Of a stretch of DNA of 64,000 nucleotides, positions 43,481-52,675 are shown in pieces. Made by a program: the position numbers and the translations under genes. The stretch's first letter is position 1. Every line of letters starts with the position of its first letter. A model generated the notes under the pieces. The model did no database searches and was not told the origin of the DNA. It was given only the letters and a program-made list of their open reading frames with translations. Source of the DNA: Conchocele bisecta (Eukaryota; Mollusca; Bivalvia; Lucinida; Thyasiridae); assembly GCA_029237695.1 (NCBI GenBank), contig CM055279.1, positions 7,078,685-7,142,684 on the forward strand, given 5' to 3'.

Positions 43481-43983
43481 TTAAAGCCCAGTCAGTAGGC
43501 ACAAACTGTTCTATATATTAGAGACATCATCTGAGACATCTTCTCGCAAAATAAATATTCATTCACCATTACCACACGTATTGATTGGCATTATTATACA
43601 TTTTATATCAGACGTACATTTCCACACTGATATCAGGGGCGATATCCGTGTTTCCTTAAAATGTTAACGGACATTATTTAGTCTCTGTATTTATGTTTTG
43701 ACGTGCAATGATCTTACTTTATAATCTGTCGCGAATATTATTTTTTTTCAGATGACGCATTTAATTAGTATAAATAATTAAAAGAGATCATGACTCATTT
43801 GCATATAAAACTAGCCTGATACCACCGCGCGTCACTATCAGTAAAATAAATATTACTAAATTATTATATCTGTGCAGCGGGCACTCGTAATTTTTAGAAC
43901 TCTTAAAATAATGACACAATTATACACTTATTTAATTCCTATAAACAACACTTTGTACCTACCGAGTGGGCATGTACCTTTAA
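43481..43983. mobile_element. Family Q inverted-repeat element (TTAAAGG ends), copy 1
   Basis: Left TTAAAGCCCAGTCAGTAGGC and right GAGTGGGCATGTACCTTTAA. A near-complete second copy at 60053-60592 has cleaner ends (TTAAAGGTACATGCCCAC). Internal landmarks are ATATCAGGGGCGATATCCGT and CGCGCGTCACTATCAGTAAA. TTAA at both ends suggests TTAA target preference. It stops about 33 bases before the last GPCR exon. Confidence 0.75.
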
Positions 43984-44016
43984 CATATACATATAAAACT
44001 TCTCATTTCATTTCAG

Positions 44017-44285
44017 CATTCGTGCTTTGCTGGGGGCCGTACTGGGCATTATCCATGTGCCAGGTATATAAGGCGGTCGGAGACAGCCAGCTCGTGCTAG
44101 TGATGGCCTGGTTTCGTTACTTGAACAGCGCCGCAAATCCCGTGCTATTCTTCGTTTTCCACGCGGCCAATAGCGACCGACGGCTGTCGCACCCAAACAA
44201 GGACAGACCGCATACTCTGACGCATACGTTGACGTTGCATAATTCTGATAAGGTTACCAATAACGTGTCGCCGACGTCACCGTAG
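44017..44285 (+). CDS. Neuropeptide GPCR (NPSR/CCAPR-like), last exon: TM6-TM7 and tail
   Basis: Acceptor TCTCATTTCATTTCAG (ends 44016), stop TAG at 44283-44285. It enters in phase 1 and completes the frame of the 39163 exon. It encodes residues 251-339: the rest of TM6 with CWGP (FVLCWGPYWALSMCQVY, Cys 255-Pro 258), ECL3, TM7 (LVMAWFRYLNSAANPVLFFV) and a short cytoplasmic tail rich in His, Thr and Ser. NPxxY reads NPVLF, so the Tyr is Phe (295). LNSAxNP fits NPSR/vasopressin-type receptors. With the five exons upstream, the assembled fragment is 339 residues, full length for the seven-helix core but lacking the N-terminus. Sequence 5' of 44017 in the same frame is element, not receptor. Confidence 0.9.
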
Positions 44286-44291
44286 CCGGTC

Positions 44292-44378
44292 CAGGATAAC
44301 CTGAATATTCTGGCTGTCAAGCGGGGCGACTTACAAGGATAACCCGAATGTTCTGGCTGTCACACAGGGCTATTTACA
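44292..44378 (+). repeat. Short 3' UTR tandem repeat, 2 copies
   Basis: AGGATAACCTGAATATTCTG...GACTTACAAG is followed directly by AGGATAACCCGAATGTTCTG...TATTTACAAG, unit about 45 bases, just after the GPCR stop codon. Confidence 0.7.
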
Positions 44379-44389
44379 AGAATGGACGA

Positions 44390-44395
44390 AATAAA
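44390..44395 (+). terminator. Candidate poly(A) signal of the GPCR gene
   Basis: AATAAA about 105 bases after the stop codon, with no nearer canonical signal. Cleavage probably follows within 30 bases, but no downstream GU-rich element is obvious. Confidence 0.45.
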
Positions 44396-44510
44396 TATGT
44401 CTCCTTACATTACAACCTGGTACATGTGTGTATCAGGTAACGAGCTTTGTATTGGAATATTACGTACGGACTGATAACATACACGTATTGCTGTATCAGG
44501 CATTGACCAA

Positions 44511-44816
44511 TAGCCGATTTCACCAAAATTGCTAAGCATACTTATCTAGCTAAGTACACTTTGAGGGAGTAATCATTTATTTTTCCCGAAATGCATTATT
44601 TCATATAGAACTAACGACTGCATATATTTGATGATTGTAAGTGTGCAGAATTATTATACTGACTTTATTAGATTATCACAGCCAAAATGGCTGTGATAAT
44701 GTAATAAATTCAGTATAATAAAAAGTACTTAAATAAATCCTTAAATTGAAAATTTCTCCCTCAAAGTGCACTTAACAAGATAAGTATACTTTGCAATTTT
44801 GGTGAAATAGGATACT
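44511..44816. mobile_element. Family E MITE, copy 3
   Basis: TAGCCGATTTCACCAAAATT to AATTTTGGTGAAATAGGATA, with AAGTACACTTTGAGGGAGTA and the CACAGCCAAAATGGCTGTG centre. Confidence 0.8.
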
Positions 44817-44979
44817 GATACGAATATCCGAGCTACAACAAATTGAAAAATGATGTTTCATTGGTCGAACGGCGTCACTTGACTTTACCGAATTACGTCA
44901 GTGGATTGACGTCACGGAAAGAAGTCCGCGATATTTTCAACCGAAACAACGTCATAATTGATCATTATGTAGCCGTAAA

Positions 44980-45140
44980 CGTTACCTGATACATATAATA
45001 CCATGCTAGTGGCTTTTGATATCAAGTTTATCAGGCTCGGCTCGGAATCGGCAAGCCTCGAAATTCCTACGCGTTTCCTAGTCTTGCCTGATAAATTTGA
45101 TATCAAAATACACTAACCTGGTATTCGCTATGTAGGAGTT
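44980..45140. mobile_element. Family M hairpin element, copy 2
   Basis: GTTACCTGATACATATAATA, TTTATCAGGCTCGGCTCGGA and GCCTGATAAATTTGATATCA. Colinear with the copy at 24536-24690. Confidence 0.7.
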
Positions 45141-45183
45141 CATGTGTAATGGACGACAATACACACATACTACGATACTCGAA

Positions 45184-45220
45184 GGGTGGGAATCGGCTCG
45201 AACACCTTCCATACCCGGTC
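45184..45220 (+). repeat. 35-base dispersed block, copy 2 of 3
   Basis: GGGTGGGAATCGGCTCGAAC then ACCTTCCATACCCGG. Closest to copy 3 at 48350. Confidence 0.6.
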
Positions 45221-45275
45221 TCTACGATAATCATTGATAACGCACTTATGAAGTACATACATGTATTGGGAATGT

Positions 45276-45563
45276 ACGTAGACCCGCATAGGACGTATAC
45301 TTAATTTTCTTATTAATTTGTTCCCACGAAATAACAATGTGTTCCCTCAATTTAACAATTCGTTCCCACGAAATAACAATTCGTTCCCACGGGAACGAAT
45401 TGTTAATTCGTGGGAACGAATTGTTACATCTGTGGGTACGAATAGTTAATTCGTGGGAACGAATTGTTAATTCGAGGGAACGAATTGTTAAATTGAGGGA
45501 ACGAATTTTTATTTCGTGGGAACGAATTAATAAAACATTCCATATTCCCTGCGGGGCTTCGTA
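45276..45563. mobile_element. Foldback-like element family F, copy 3
   Basis: Left ACGTAGACCCGCATAGGACG, right TTCCCTGCGGGGCTTCGT. The left arm has CGTTCCCACGAAATAACAAT words, the right arm GGGAACGAATTGTTAATTCG words, with the turn at TTCCCACGGGAACGAA (about 45383). Confidence 0.8.
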
Positions 45564-46177
45564 TTGATATAATTCTGTTACAATCTTGTATAAAATAAAT
45601 GTGCCATACAATAAAAACATTATTTTCCATTATTTCCAGTGTTTTTTGAACGCCATATATATGAATAATAGCATAATACATGCACAGTTTGAAGTAACGG
45701 ACCGAGGTCTATAAATACATTAAATATACCTAAAAGCATCAATAATTCCAGCACACAAATATTTACACATTTCCCTAACATTTGATTGGTCCGTAACAAG
45801 ACTCTGTCCAAAATTTATATTCCAGTAAACTCCCACGCCGAACTACTTTCCGTAACCGTGAGGCGCAGTTAAAATTATTCTTAAGAAACGGAAAATAAAC
45901 ACATTTTCTTGATGAATTTATTTCAAATGCTGGAATTATAAGGAATGAATATACATTAAATATACCTAAAGGCATCAATAATTCCAGCTCACAAATATTT
46001 ACACAATTCCCTAACATTTGATTGGCCCGTAGCAAGACTCTGTCCAAAATTTATATTCCAGTAAACTCCCACGCCGAATTACTTTCCGTAACCGTGAGGC
46101 GCAGTTAAAATAATTCTTAAGAAAACGGAAAATAAACACATTTTCTTGATGAATTTATTTCAAATGCTGGAATTGTA

Positions 46178-46335
46178 AGGAATGAATGGCCTTTTTGTTG
46201 AATTTATCGGAGATATAAACTTGGAAAAGTCGCGGGAATACTGGACGAGGCCTTCCGGCCTTCGTCCAGTATTCCCGCGACTTTTCCAAGTTTATACCCC
46301 GATAAATTCCACAAAAAGGCCATTCATTCCTATAA
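46178..46335. repeat. Family J hairpin, copy 2
   Basis: AATGAATGGCCTTTTTGTTG and AAAGTCGCGGGAATACTGGA, with the complement right arm. Almost identical to 18390-18545. Confidence 0.8.
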
Positions 46336-46467
46336 TAAATGAACAAAATAATTTGTTTACTCCCTCCTATACATATATACCGGTACATGTGTATAGGAGG
46401 GAGTAAAAAAGAAATAGCTTATTTTTTCTTCATTTATTGATGCTTTTAGGTATATTAAATGTATTTC

Positions 46468-46744
46468 TAATGCACTCTATAAATATCACGCAATCTGATT
46501 GGCTAACGGTCATACATTACAGGTGTATCATTGTTGATGAACGGTCGCAAAATATTTAAATATGTATTCCTACGCCAGTAGTAAAGGAGTGCATTAGAAA
46601 TAGGTTAACCGCATTGTAATTTTGAAATTTGCGGCGTATATCAGAAAATTATATGTCGGAAAACATGTTTAATGTTTCCGCGTCTCCATTACACCTATCA
46701 TTTTCTGATACACGCCGTAAATTTGAAAATTGCAATACAGTTTT
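46468..46744. mobile_element. Family K element, copy 2
   Basis: CTAATGCACTCTATAAATAT and CAATCTGATTGGCTAACGGT. It ends in the hairpin TTGCGGCGTATATCAGAAAA with complement. Shorter than copy 1 and inserted within a hAT-like terminal repeat. Confidence 0.75.
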
Positions 46745-46839
46745 TATAGACCTCGGTCCGTTACTTCAACCTGTGAATACATGTACATCTACATATATGC
46801 CTACTTTAAACCATATTCCACAGCCAAATGTAATTATAT

Positions 46840-47142
46840 ATAGAATAGTAGGTTAGTGCCGTGAATGGGTAAAAATATCTGACAAGGCTTAGGAAACGGG
46901 ATGTGCGAGGCTCTGCCGAGCACATCCCGTTTCCGAGCCGCGCCAGATATTTTTCCCATTCACGGCACTAACCTACTATTCTATTTATCCCGTCAACACC
47001 TAGAAATGGAATTAAAATGCAAAAAAGTAACCCCAGTCACCGCATATATTCATACGCGGTGATTAGGTCGTATTGACTGGATATCAAAAATGTTTCACGG
47101 CACCGTGTTTCACGGCACATACGCACTGTGTTGATTGGATAA
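46840..47142. mobile_element. Family L hairpin element, copy 2
   Basis: AGTAGGTTAGTGCCGTGAAT, AGGAAACGGGATGTGCGAGG and complements, then TTTATCCCGTCAACACCTAG and inverted GTGTTGATTGGATAAA. Colinear with copy 1. Confidence 0.75.
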
Positions 47143-47385
47143 ATGTCAATAATACATGAGATTTTACGGAAATCATAACTTGTCGTGGTCATCTCTGCAT
47201 GTATATTGAAATTATAGAGGTGACAGTTGTTGTGCAACTACAGAGGAACCTCTAAACCGGACACCAATGAAACATCTGTGATCTTATTTTTGATCAGTTT
47301 CTTTGTCATTTATCCCAGGTGATAATGTCTGTTCGTGATCGTTTAGCACACAACTATGGCTCAGAACGATCAAATGCCTGATTTA

Positions 47386-47454
47386 CAGCGAAACCTCTCT
47401 AAGCCGGACACCCTGGGGACCTCCCAGGGTGTCCGGTTTAGAGAGGTTTCACTG
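47386..47454. mobile_element. Family B MITE, copy 4
   Basis: CAGCGAAACCTCTCTAAGCC to GGTTTAGAGAGGTTTCACTG, with TA on both sides. The flanking 47240-47385 contains inverted pieces of the same DNA that flanks copy 1 (TTATCCCAGGTGATAATGTC), so a longer parental element is implied. Confidence 0.8.
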
Positions 47455-47874
47455 TAACTATGTTGACTAAATTACTAATAATCCAATATGTCCACGTTAT
47501 ATATTGGGTTATTATTATTAGTAGTAGTAGTAGTATTCTGTATTGCCTCCTTGAAGGAGAGCATGGTCGAAATGATACAAACCTTAGGTCACAAGATACA
47601 TGTCTAATAAAGATAATATGTGTTGTATGGCGACTGATAGACCAAAACTGGCTTACTGAAAACTAACAAATACTGTCAATAATGACATGCATAATTAGTA
47701 TCGTTCGATGATGATACGTATAATTATAAACGGTATGCGTATGTGCATGATCTAGAACTTTGTGATTCAAATCAGCTTGAGCACAGCTCAGTCTCGGCCA
47801 ATCAACCTGCCTGATTCAGATACTAGTACATTGTAATTAGAATGGAGTACATGCTGAAGAAATATAAGGTTTCA
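47455..47874. other. No gene; short GTA/TTA microsatellite
   Basis: ATTATTATTAGTAGTAGTAG at about 47509-47530. TCAGCTTGAGCACAGCTCAG near 47772 is a decayed piece of family A. Nothing else seen. Confidence 0.5.
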
Positions 47875-48150
47875 TGGGCGGATCCAGCATTTGGGGAACG
47901 GGGGGCTGTCCAGTTGCGAAGGTAACTCTTGCAATCTACTCCCGTACCGTCCGTAGCTAGCTACGGACGGTACTTGAGTAATTGCAAGAGTTACCGTTCG
48001 CAACTAGGGGGTTGTCCTTCGAAATGCACTTTCCTGTGTTTTACGGCATTTAAGACTCCAACTGGTGGTAAACTGTGATCTATGTAAACTCCGTGGCTGA
48101 ACGTTGCAACCCCGGAACCCCGCTCTAGATCCGCTCCTGGTTTTTTTGGT
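47875..48150. mobile_element. Inverted-repeat element with a GCTAGCTAGC-type palindrome
   Basis: Ends GGCGGATCCAGCATTTGG and GCTCTAGATCCGCTCCTG. The core palindrome at 47917-48004 includes GTAACTCTTGCAAT, GTACCGTCCGTAGCTAGCTA and complements. A short relative occurs at about 51780-51830. Confidence 0.6.
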
Positions 48151-48167
48151 GAAAATAATGCTGATAA

Positions 48168-48325
48168 ATGTGGTATTGGCGGACTCGTAGTGTTACCGGC
48201 TGGAACACGTAAAAGGAAGGAACCGCAGTCGTATTGATGAAAAATATTATTTACTCGAGACCTCGCGGACGCCGCCATTACTCCAGACGAGACAATAGAC
48301 CGCGTGATCCCATACCCTGATATTC
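48168..48325. mobile_element. Family N half-element
   Basis: TGGTATTGGCGGACTCGTAG, AGGAACCGCAGTCGTATTGA and GACCGCGTGATCCCATACCC form one arm of the foldback seen complete at 62094-62555. The other arm is absent. Confidence 0.65.
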
Positions 48326-48349
48326 ATTCATTCATTCGGCTCATATTTA

Positions 48350-48386
48350 AGAGTGGGAATTGGCTCGAACACCTTCCATACCCGGA
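48350..48386 (+). repeat. 35-base dispersed block, copy 3 of 3
   Basis: GAGTGGGAATTGGCTCGAAC then ACCTTCCATACCCGG. Confidence 0.6.
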
Positions 48387-48499
48387 ATACCCTGATATCA
48401 GAGACCCGGTGCCTTTAAATGGAACCTTGCGTGGCGGGGAATTGCTATCGAGTCTAGCTACAGCCCTAAGTAATGCGTACGCCATCGCCTGCGTTAATC

Positions 48500-48700
48500 C
48501 TGCCAATGTATCAACGTTTCTGAACATATATTGACAATCTGAACTCACAATCGAGCAGCTTGAAAGACTGAGCCTGAGCTGTAACACAGCTCAGGCTCAG
48601 TCAATCAAGTTGCTTGATTTCAAACACAAAAATATTAAAGTATTTTTAAATAAAACAATTGACACGCATTGACAAGATTAACGCAGGCGGTGGTGTTTGC
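48500..48700. mobile_element. Hairpin MITE family A, copy 4
   Basis: CGCCTGCGTTAATCCTGCCA at the left end and, inverted, GACAAGATTAACGCAGGCGG at the right. The core palindrome is ACTGAGCCTGAGCTGTAACA with complement. The best-preserved ends of this family. Confidence 0.8.
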
Positions 48701-48867
48701 GTGCGTGGATATTGAACAGCAAATCCGCATAAAATGTCAAGCGTAACTCGTACGGCTACTGTGCTGATCTCTGTGAGAGTTATCTCCCGTAGACCGCTGA
48801 TACCCTGATATACTTACAACATGTTGTTGGCGAATTAGGGTGGGGGAACTGCTGGAAATCCGTATAT

Positions 48868-49085
48868 ATGTGGCTGTGACTGGAGAAATGTGGGGCTTAT
48901 GGGATTTGTGACCGTTGTAGCTCCTGATCAAATAGCAAACTGCTGTAGTGCGATAACGATCTATACCGCTTGTTTAGAAGGATGGCATGGGTTTCATTGA
49001 TGAAATAGCAAACAGTGCAGATCCTGATCTCGATCTCGATCTACGCTGCTCGTACAATTTATCCATTCATAGCCACACATGCGTG
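48868..49085. mobile_element. Family G hairpin element, copy 6
   Basis: TATGTGGCTGTGACTGGAGA at the left. Core AACAGTGCAGATCCTGATCT followed by a CGATCT triplication. The right end (TTTATCCATTCATAGCCACA) is diverged. Confidence 0.7.
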
Positions 49086-49210
49086 AAGTTGTTGTGTAAG
49101 ATTGTTTATTTTTCTATTGTAAACCGGTGCTCGACACCTCTACGAAGTATAATATGTTTTATATTCATTAATTTTAAATTTCCCCACTGCTCGCCCCCAA
49201 TAATTCAGCA

Positions 49211-49504
49211 ATGGCAAATGAAAGTCAGGGTGTGCACGGCGCTTACCGCAGACTATCGACCTTTCGTCAGCCGCATGTATATAGCCAGACGTCTGCCGTT
49301 GAACAGTCACTGTATTCGGAGGTGTACGAACAGGTTCGTGTATTTTCTGGCTATCCCTGGTTTGACAACGCTAGGTTTCATCTCTTGTCGGGTAATCCTA
49401 AAGCAGCAGACGTATTTTACTTCTCGTCTGATTGGTATAAACAGAAATTGGCAGACGACATTTTAGCGCGAGCGACGAATTTTCGAGACCGGGAACCAAT
49501 ATAG
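49211..49504 (+). other. 97-codon upstream ORF ending just before GRHPR
   Basis: ATG at 49211, stop TAG at 49502-49504, two bases before the GRHPR ATG at 49507. The product (MANESQGVHGAYRRLSTFRQ..., ending NFRDREPI) matches no family I know. It could be 5' UTR that happens to be open, or a translated upstream ORF that limits GRHPR initiation. No TATA box or initiator is clear upstream. Confidence 0.35.
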
Positions 49505-49506
49505 TA

Positions 49507-49711
49507 ATGGCGTCCGACAGGAAGAAGGTGTACGTAACCCGACGCGTACCAAAGCCCGGCATGGACCTAGTCTGCGAGGAATGTGACGTAACTTTCTGGG
49601 ACAGTGATGACGCGATACCTAAGGAGGAACTTATTCGAAACGTGGCCGGAAAGGACGGACTGTTCTGTATGCTGACTGACCAGATTGACGCAGAGGTTCT
49701 CACCGCTGCAG
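49507..49711 (+). CDS. GRHPR: Glyoxylate/hydroxypyruvate reductase, exon 1
   Basis: ATG at 49507 (TAATGGCG context), donor GCTGCAG/GTTTGTGA (49712), phase 1. Residues 1-68 cover the start of the catalytic domain: KKVYVTRRVPKPGMDLV, FWDSDDAIPKEELIRNVAGK, GLFCMLTDQIDAEVLTAAG. The last segment aligns with the GLLCLLSDHVDxxxLDAAG region of the vertebrate enzyme. The protein reduces glyoxylate and hydroxypyruvate with NAD(P)H in serine/glyoxylate metabolism. No mitochondrial leader is evident, so a cytosolic enzyme is likely. The start is chosen because the family begins a few residues before the KVxVTRR strand. Confidence 0.9.
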
Positions 49712-49869
49712 GTTTGTGACCGATTGTTGTTTTTGCTGCTGTTGTTGCTTTTCTTGTTGTTGATCATGATGGTGCTGATGATGTTGTTTTAGCCAGATAT
49801 TTCCGGTTTTCTAGCCCTGCGCAAACGCTAGAAAGTTGTGTTACAGATCTGGGGGAGGGGGTGGGGTAG

Positions 49870-50092
49870 TCATTTCACTAAACTTCGTACGACTAAAATG
49901 TTCGTAAGTGCAAACTTATAATAGTCGGTAAATTTCACATTAACAATGTTGTAAACAATTATTGGATTTACATTTATTGAGCATATGCAGCCTATGCTCA
50001 ATAAATGTAAATTCATCAATTGAAATTTCCAGATGATCCTAAATTTACACATACGAACGTTTTAGTCGTACGAAGCTTAGTGAAACGGGCCC
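49870..50092. mobile_element. Family D MITE, copy 4
   Basis: TCATTTCACTAAACTTCGTA to AGCTTAGTGAAACGGGCCC, central palindrome GAGCATATGCAGCCTATGCTC. It lies in GRHPR intron 1. Confidence 0.8.
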
Positions 50093-50206
50093 GATGATGG
50101 CACTGACATGTCCATCCGCGTCATAACCCCCATTTATTCATTCACAGTCACAGCTCATATATCTGGTCTGGGCAGAAATATATAACTGATTTGAGAAATA
50201 GGACTT

Positions 50207-50440
50207 TTATATGTGGTTGTCACTGGAGACATTAGGCTTATGGAATTTGTGACCAGTGTAGCTCCTGATCAAATTGCACTCTATTGTATACTGATAACGA
50301 TCTATATTGCTTGTTAGAAGCATGGCGGGTGTTTCATTGATGGAATGGCGAATAGGGCAAAGCCTGATCATACTGTGCGAATGCGTAGGCTGATCCGCAT
50401 CTGCACTGGTCGCAAAACTCATAAGCCCCATTTCTCACAT
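50207..50440. mobile_element. Family G hairpin element, copy 7
   Basis: TATATGTGGTTGTCACTGGA at the left, TAAGCCCCATTTCTCACATC at the right, with CATGGCGGGTGTTTCATTGA inside. Confidence 0.75.
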
Positions 50441-50459
50441 CGACAAATGGTACCGTACT

Positions 50460-50935
50460 ACATGTTGGAGATTTCTGAACTTAAATTTATTATAATTGTA
50501 TGCCATACGTTTATTATTAGTATTATTACAACATTTATATATGGTGTTAGTTTACAGTATTTCATCAATGTTAATTTAAGTATGAATATCCGGATGATAA
50601 GCATTATATGTCAAAGTGTTACATGTTACTTGTCACGTATACGCACGTTCTTCTCAAATACCTTTATTATTTGGAATGAAAACATGTCTTGGAATTTCAT
50701 TAGAATTGTCTCCTTGGAGACAATTCTAATGAAATACCAAGATTTGTTTTCAAGGAAAATAAGGAAAATATGCTATATGTGTGGTCTGTTTATTCTTTTC
50801 TGCAGCATGATAAAGATACCACCAATTTTGTATTGCTTTTTGATACTCGCTACGTCTTATTTCAATTGGGTTTTTGGCAAATTTAATTGAGTATTTAAGC
50901 AAATACGCAGCTTGTCTGGAGCTCTGTGTAGCATA
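50460..50935 (+). repeat. Inverted-repeat partner 1 flanking GRHPR exon 2
   Basis: Contains a palindrome at 50679-50755 (ATTAGAATTGTCTCCTTGGA region), AATATGCTATATGTGTGGTC and TTGGGTTTTTGGCAAATTTA. The same sequence in reverse orientation lies at 54276-54690. Probably two copies of one element, about 450 bp. Confidence 0.75.
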
Positions 50936-51305
50936 CGGGTTAGACACCTACTTGCATAAAGGTTTTCCACGCCGGCTAGTTGATGAGGACAGGGCGTGGC
51001 ACTGATGATTAGACGGGAAACATCTCCATAGTGCCCGGAATTCGACAACAGGCAAACAATGCATCGGAAATTGATATTAGATTTCCACAAATATGTCGAT
51101 ACTGTACTCCCGCCGACGAGAATTAGACACATGAGTAATTCTGGAAGTCAGGTTGTAGATGTCCGTCCGTGTCTGCCCGTACCGTTACCCATATGGGAAA
51201 ACAGTCTGTCCACTCTCAGGACTTAGACACAGATTCATGAAGCGGGAATTAGACTATCGATTTCATATTGCATACGTCACAAACATTTTAACTTATTGTA
51301 TCCAG

Positions 51306-51476
51306 GTCCCAGTCTCTGCGTGGTGGCCACGATGTCCGTCGGGTTCGAACATATTAACGTCGACGAGTGCCGACGCCGCAAGATCCGGGTCTGCAACACG
51401 CCGAATGTATCCACGGATAGCGTCGCCGAGTTGACCGTTTCCCTTCTGCTGCTCGCCTGTCGGAGGCTGCTCGAAG
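51306..51476 (+). CDS. GRHPR: Glyoxylate/hydroxypyruvate reductase, exon 2
   Basis: Acceptor TTGTATCCAG (ends 51305), donor CTCGAAG/GTAGACCA (51477). Phase 1 on both sides. Residues 69-126: SLCVVATMSVGFEHINVDEC, then RKIRVCNTPNVSTDSVAELT, then SLLLLACRRLLE. The STMSVGxDH-type segment lines the substrate site, and TPxVxTDxxAELxVSLLLxxCRR is the family hinge into the nucleotide-binding domain. The donor motif G/GTAGACC is duplicated 229 bases downstream, on the far side of a family A insertion. Confidence 0.92.
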
Positions 51477-51712
51477 GTAGACCACATACTGTGCTAATCC
51501 TGCCAATCTTTGTAAATGTGTTTATTAAACAAGTATTGAATATTGTGTTTGAAAGTAAGCAGACAGATTGCTTGGCTGTGCCTCAGCTGTGCATCAGCTG
51601 AGGCACAGCCAATCAAATGTTTGACTACTAGTTGACATTGCCAATAGATGTTCAGAAACGTTGACATATTGGCAATTTAACGGAGGCAGTGATGTACATA
51701 TGGTGGTAGACC
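51477..51712. mobile_element. Family A MITE inserted at the exon 2 donor
   Basis: GGTAGACC occurs at 51476-51483 and 51705-51712, bracketing the element (core palindrome about 51563-51627: GGCTGTGCCTCAGCTG with complement; GTGCTAATCCTGCCAAT left, ATTGGCAATTTAACGGAGGC right). This looks like an 8-bp target duplication that includes the splice donor. Confidence 0.7.
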
Positions 51713-51948
51713 GTTTGTCCAGAAAGTTTCAATACTTGTGGAAGATATAGTAATTTAGTTTGGAATGATAAATCTTAAAGTATACTCCCGTATAGTACGG
51801 TACGGGAGTAGATTTCAACAGTTACTGTTCGTAATTAATAGGAAGTCGGCTAACACAATAACAGGAATCAAAGTACTGAAAGTACTGAACATAGGGTACT
51901 GCAAGATTACACTAGATTGATTGATTGATTGTTGGTGTTGCAGTTGCA

Positions 51949-52132
51949 TTAACCCTTAACGCGCTGGAAACGACAATTGTCGTCTGCTGTTTTAAATATG
52001 TTTATATTTCTCCTCAAAAACATACTGAGACGATTCTACTGCGCTGCTAAAACCGGTTTTTAAAGAGATTAAAATATACAAAATGAGCAACCGGTAATTT
52101 TCTTTTTCAGCGCTTTATTTGGTTAAGGGGTA
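51949..52132. mobile_element. Possible TTAA-type inverted-repeat element
   Basis: TTAACCCTTAACGCGCTGGA at the left, CAGCGCTTTATTTGGTTAAG at the right. An inner palindrome GACGACAATTGTCGTC-like (about 51971) is present. Weakly supported. Confidence 0.4.
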
Positions 52133-52675
52133 AACTATTGATATGGCACAAGTACAGTATGCACTGCTACAGTATGTACCAAAACATTCAACAACATTAC
52201 AGATTATGCATGGCAATATCAGAAAGATACGGTAACAAATATACAAGACATCATCAATTCAAGTATAAAGACAGATTCCAGATATCTATGATCATTATAG
52301 ATATATTGAAAACTGATTGAAGAGCAATAGTTACAAGAATTCCGCCACGGAAGCGGTGTCGCGCCTGAAAATTCCTTGTCGGTACAAAACAATGTTGTAG
52401 CAGGATTTGTGTTAAAGTTTCTGCATTACTTCGACATCGCCATGTTTACTTCTGTGTTGTGAATGAATAGTTGGCCCCGGATCGAGTATATTAAAACATA
52501 CAAATGACGTCATTGGGGAAACCGCTGACAAAATGTTCAATGTATGGAAGCCCAAACTTGTTATAATTTTTGTTGTCGTATTTTCAGTACTTGCATTACT
52601 ATGGGTATTAATCTACGCTGGATGTGTTATACTGTCATTAATTTGTTCCCTGACTGTTATGTATCACTTACTGAC

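Larger units (their letters stand above)
45675..46783. mobile_element. Non-autonomous hAT-like element 2, with nested insertions
   Basis: The element is 45683-46775 with 8-bp target duplications AATACATG (45675-45682 and 46776-46783). Left end CACAGTTTGAAGTAACGGAC, right end TCGGTCCGTTACTTCAACCTGTG-type sequence. The interior differs from element 1. It holds a tandemly doubled segment of about 236 bases (45716-46190), the family J hairpin (46178-46335), and a family K element (46468-46744) that splits the right terminal repeat between AAATGTATT and TATAGACC. Confidence 0.85.

Noticed and set aside
43872..44016. Extension of the last GPCR exon upstream to an ATG at 43872
   Set aside because: The sequence up to 43983 belongs to a family Q element also present at 60053-60592. 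A good acceptor precedes 44017, and the phase fits the upstream exon.
40610..46783. The two larger hAT-like elements as copies of one long element
   Set aside because: Only the terminal 60-115 bases are shared. The interiors are different, and each has its own target duplication.
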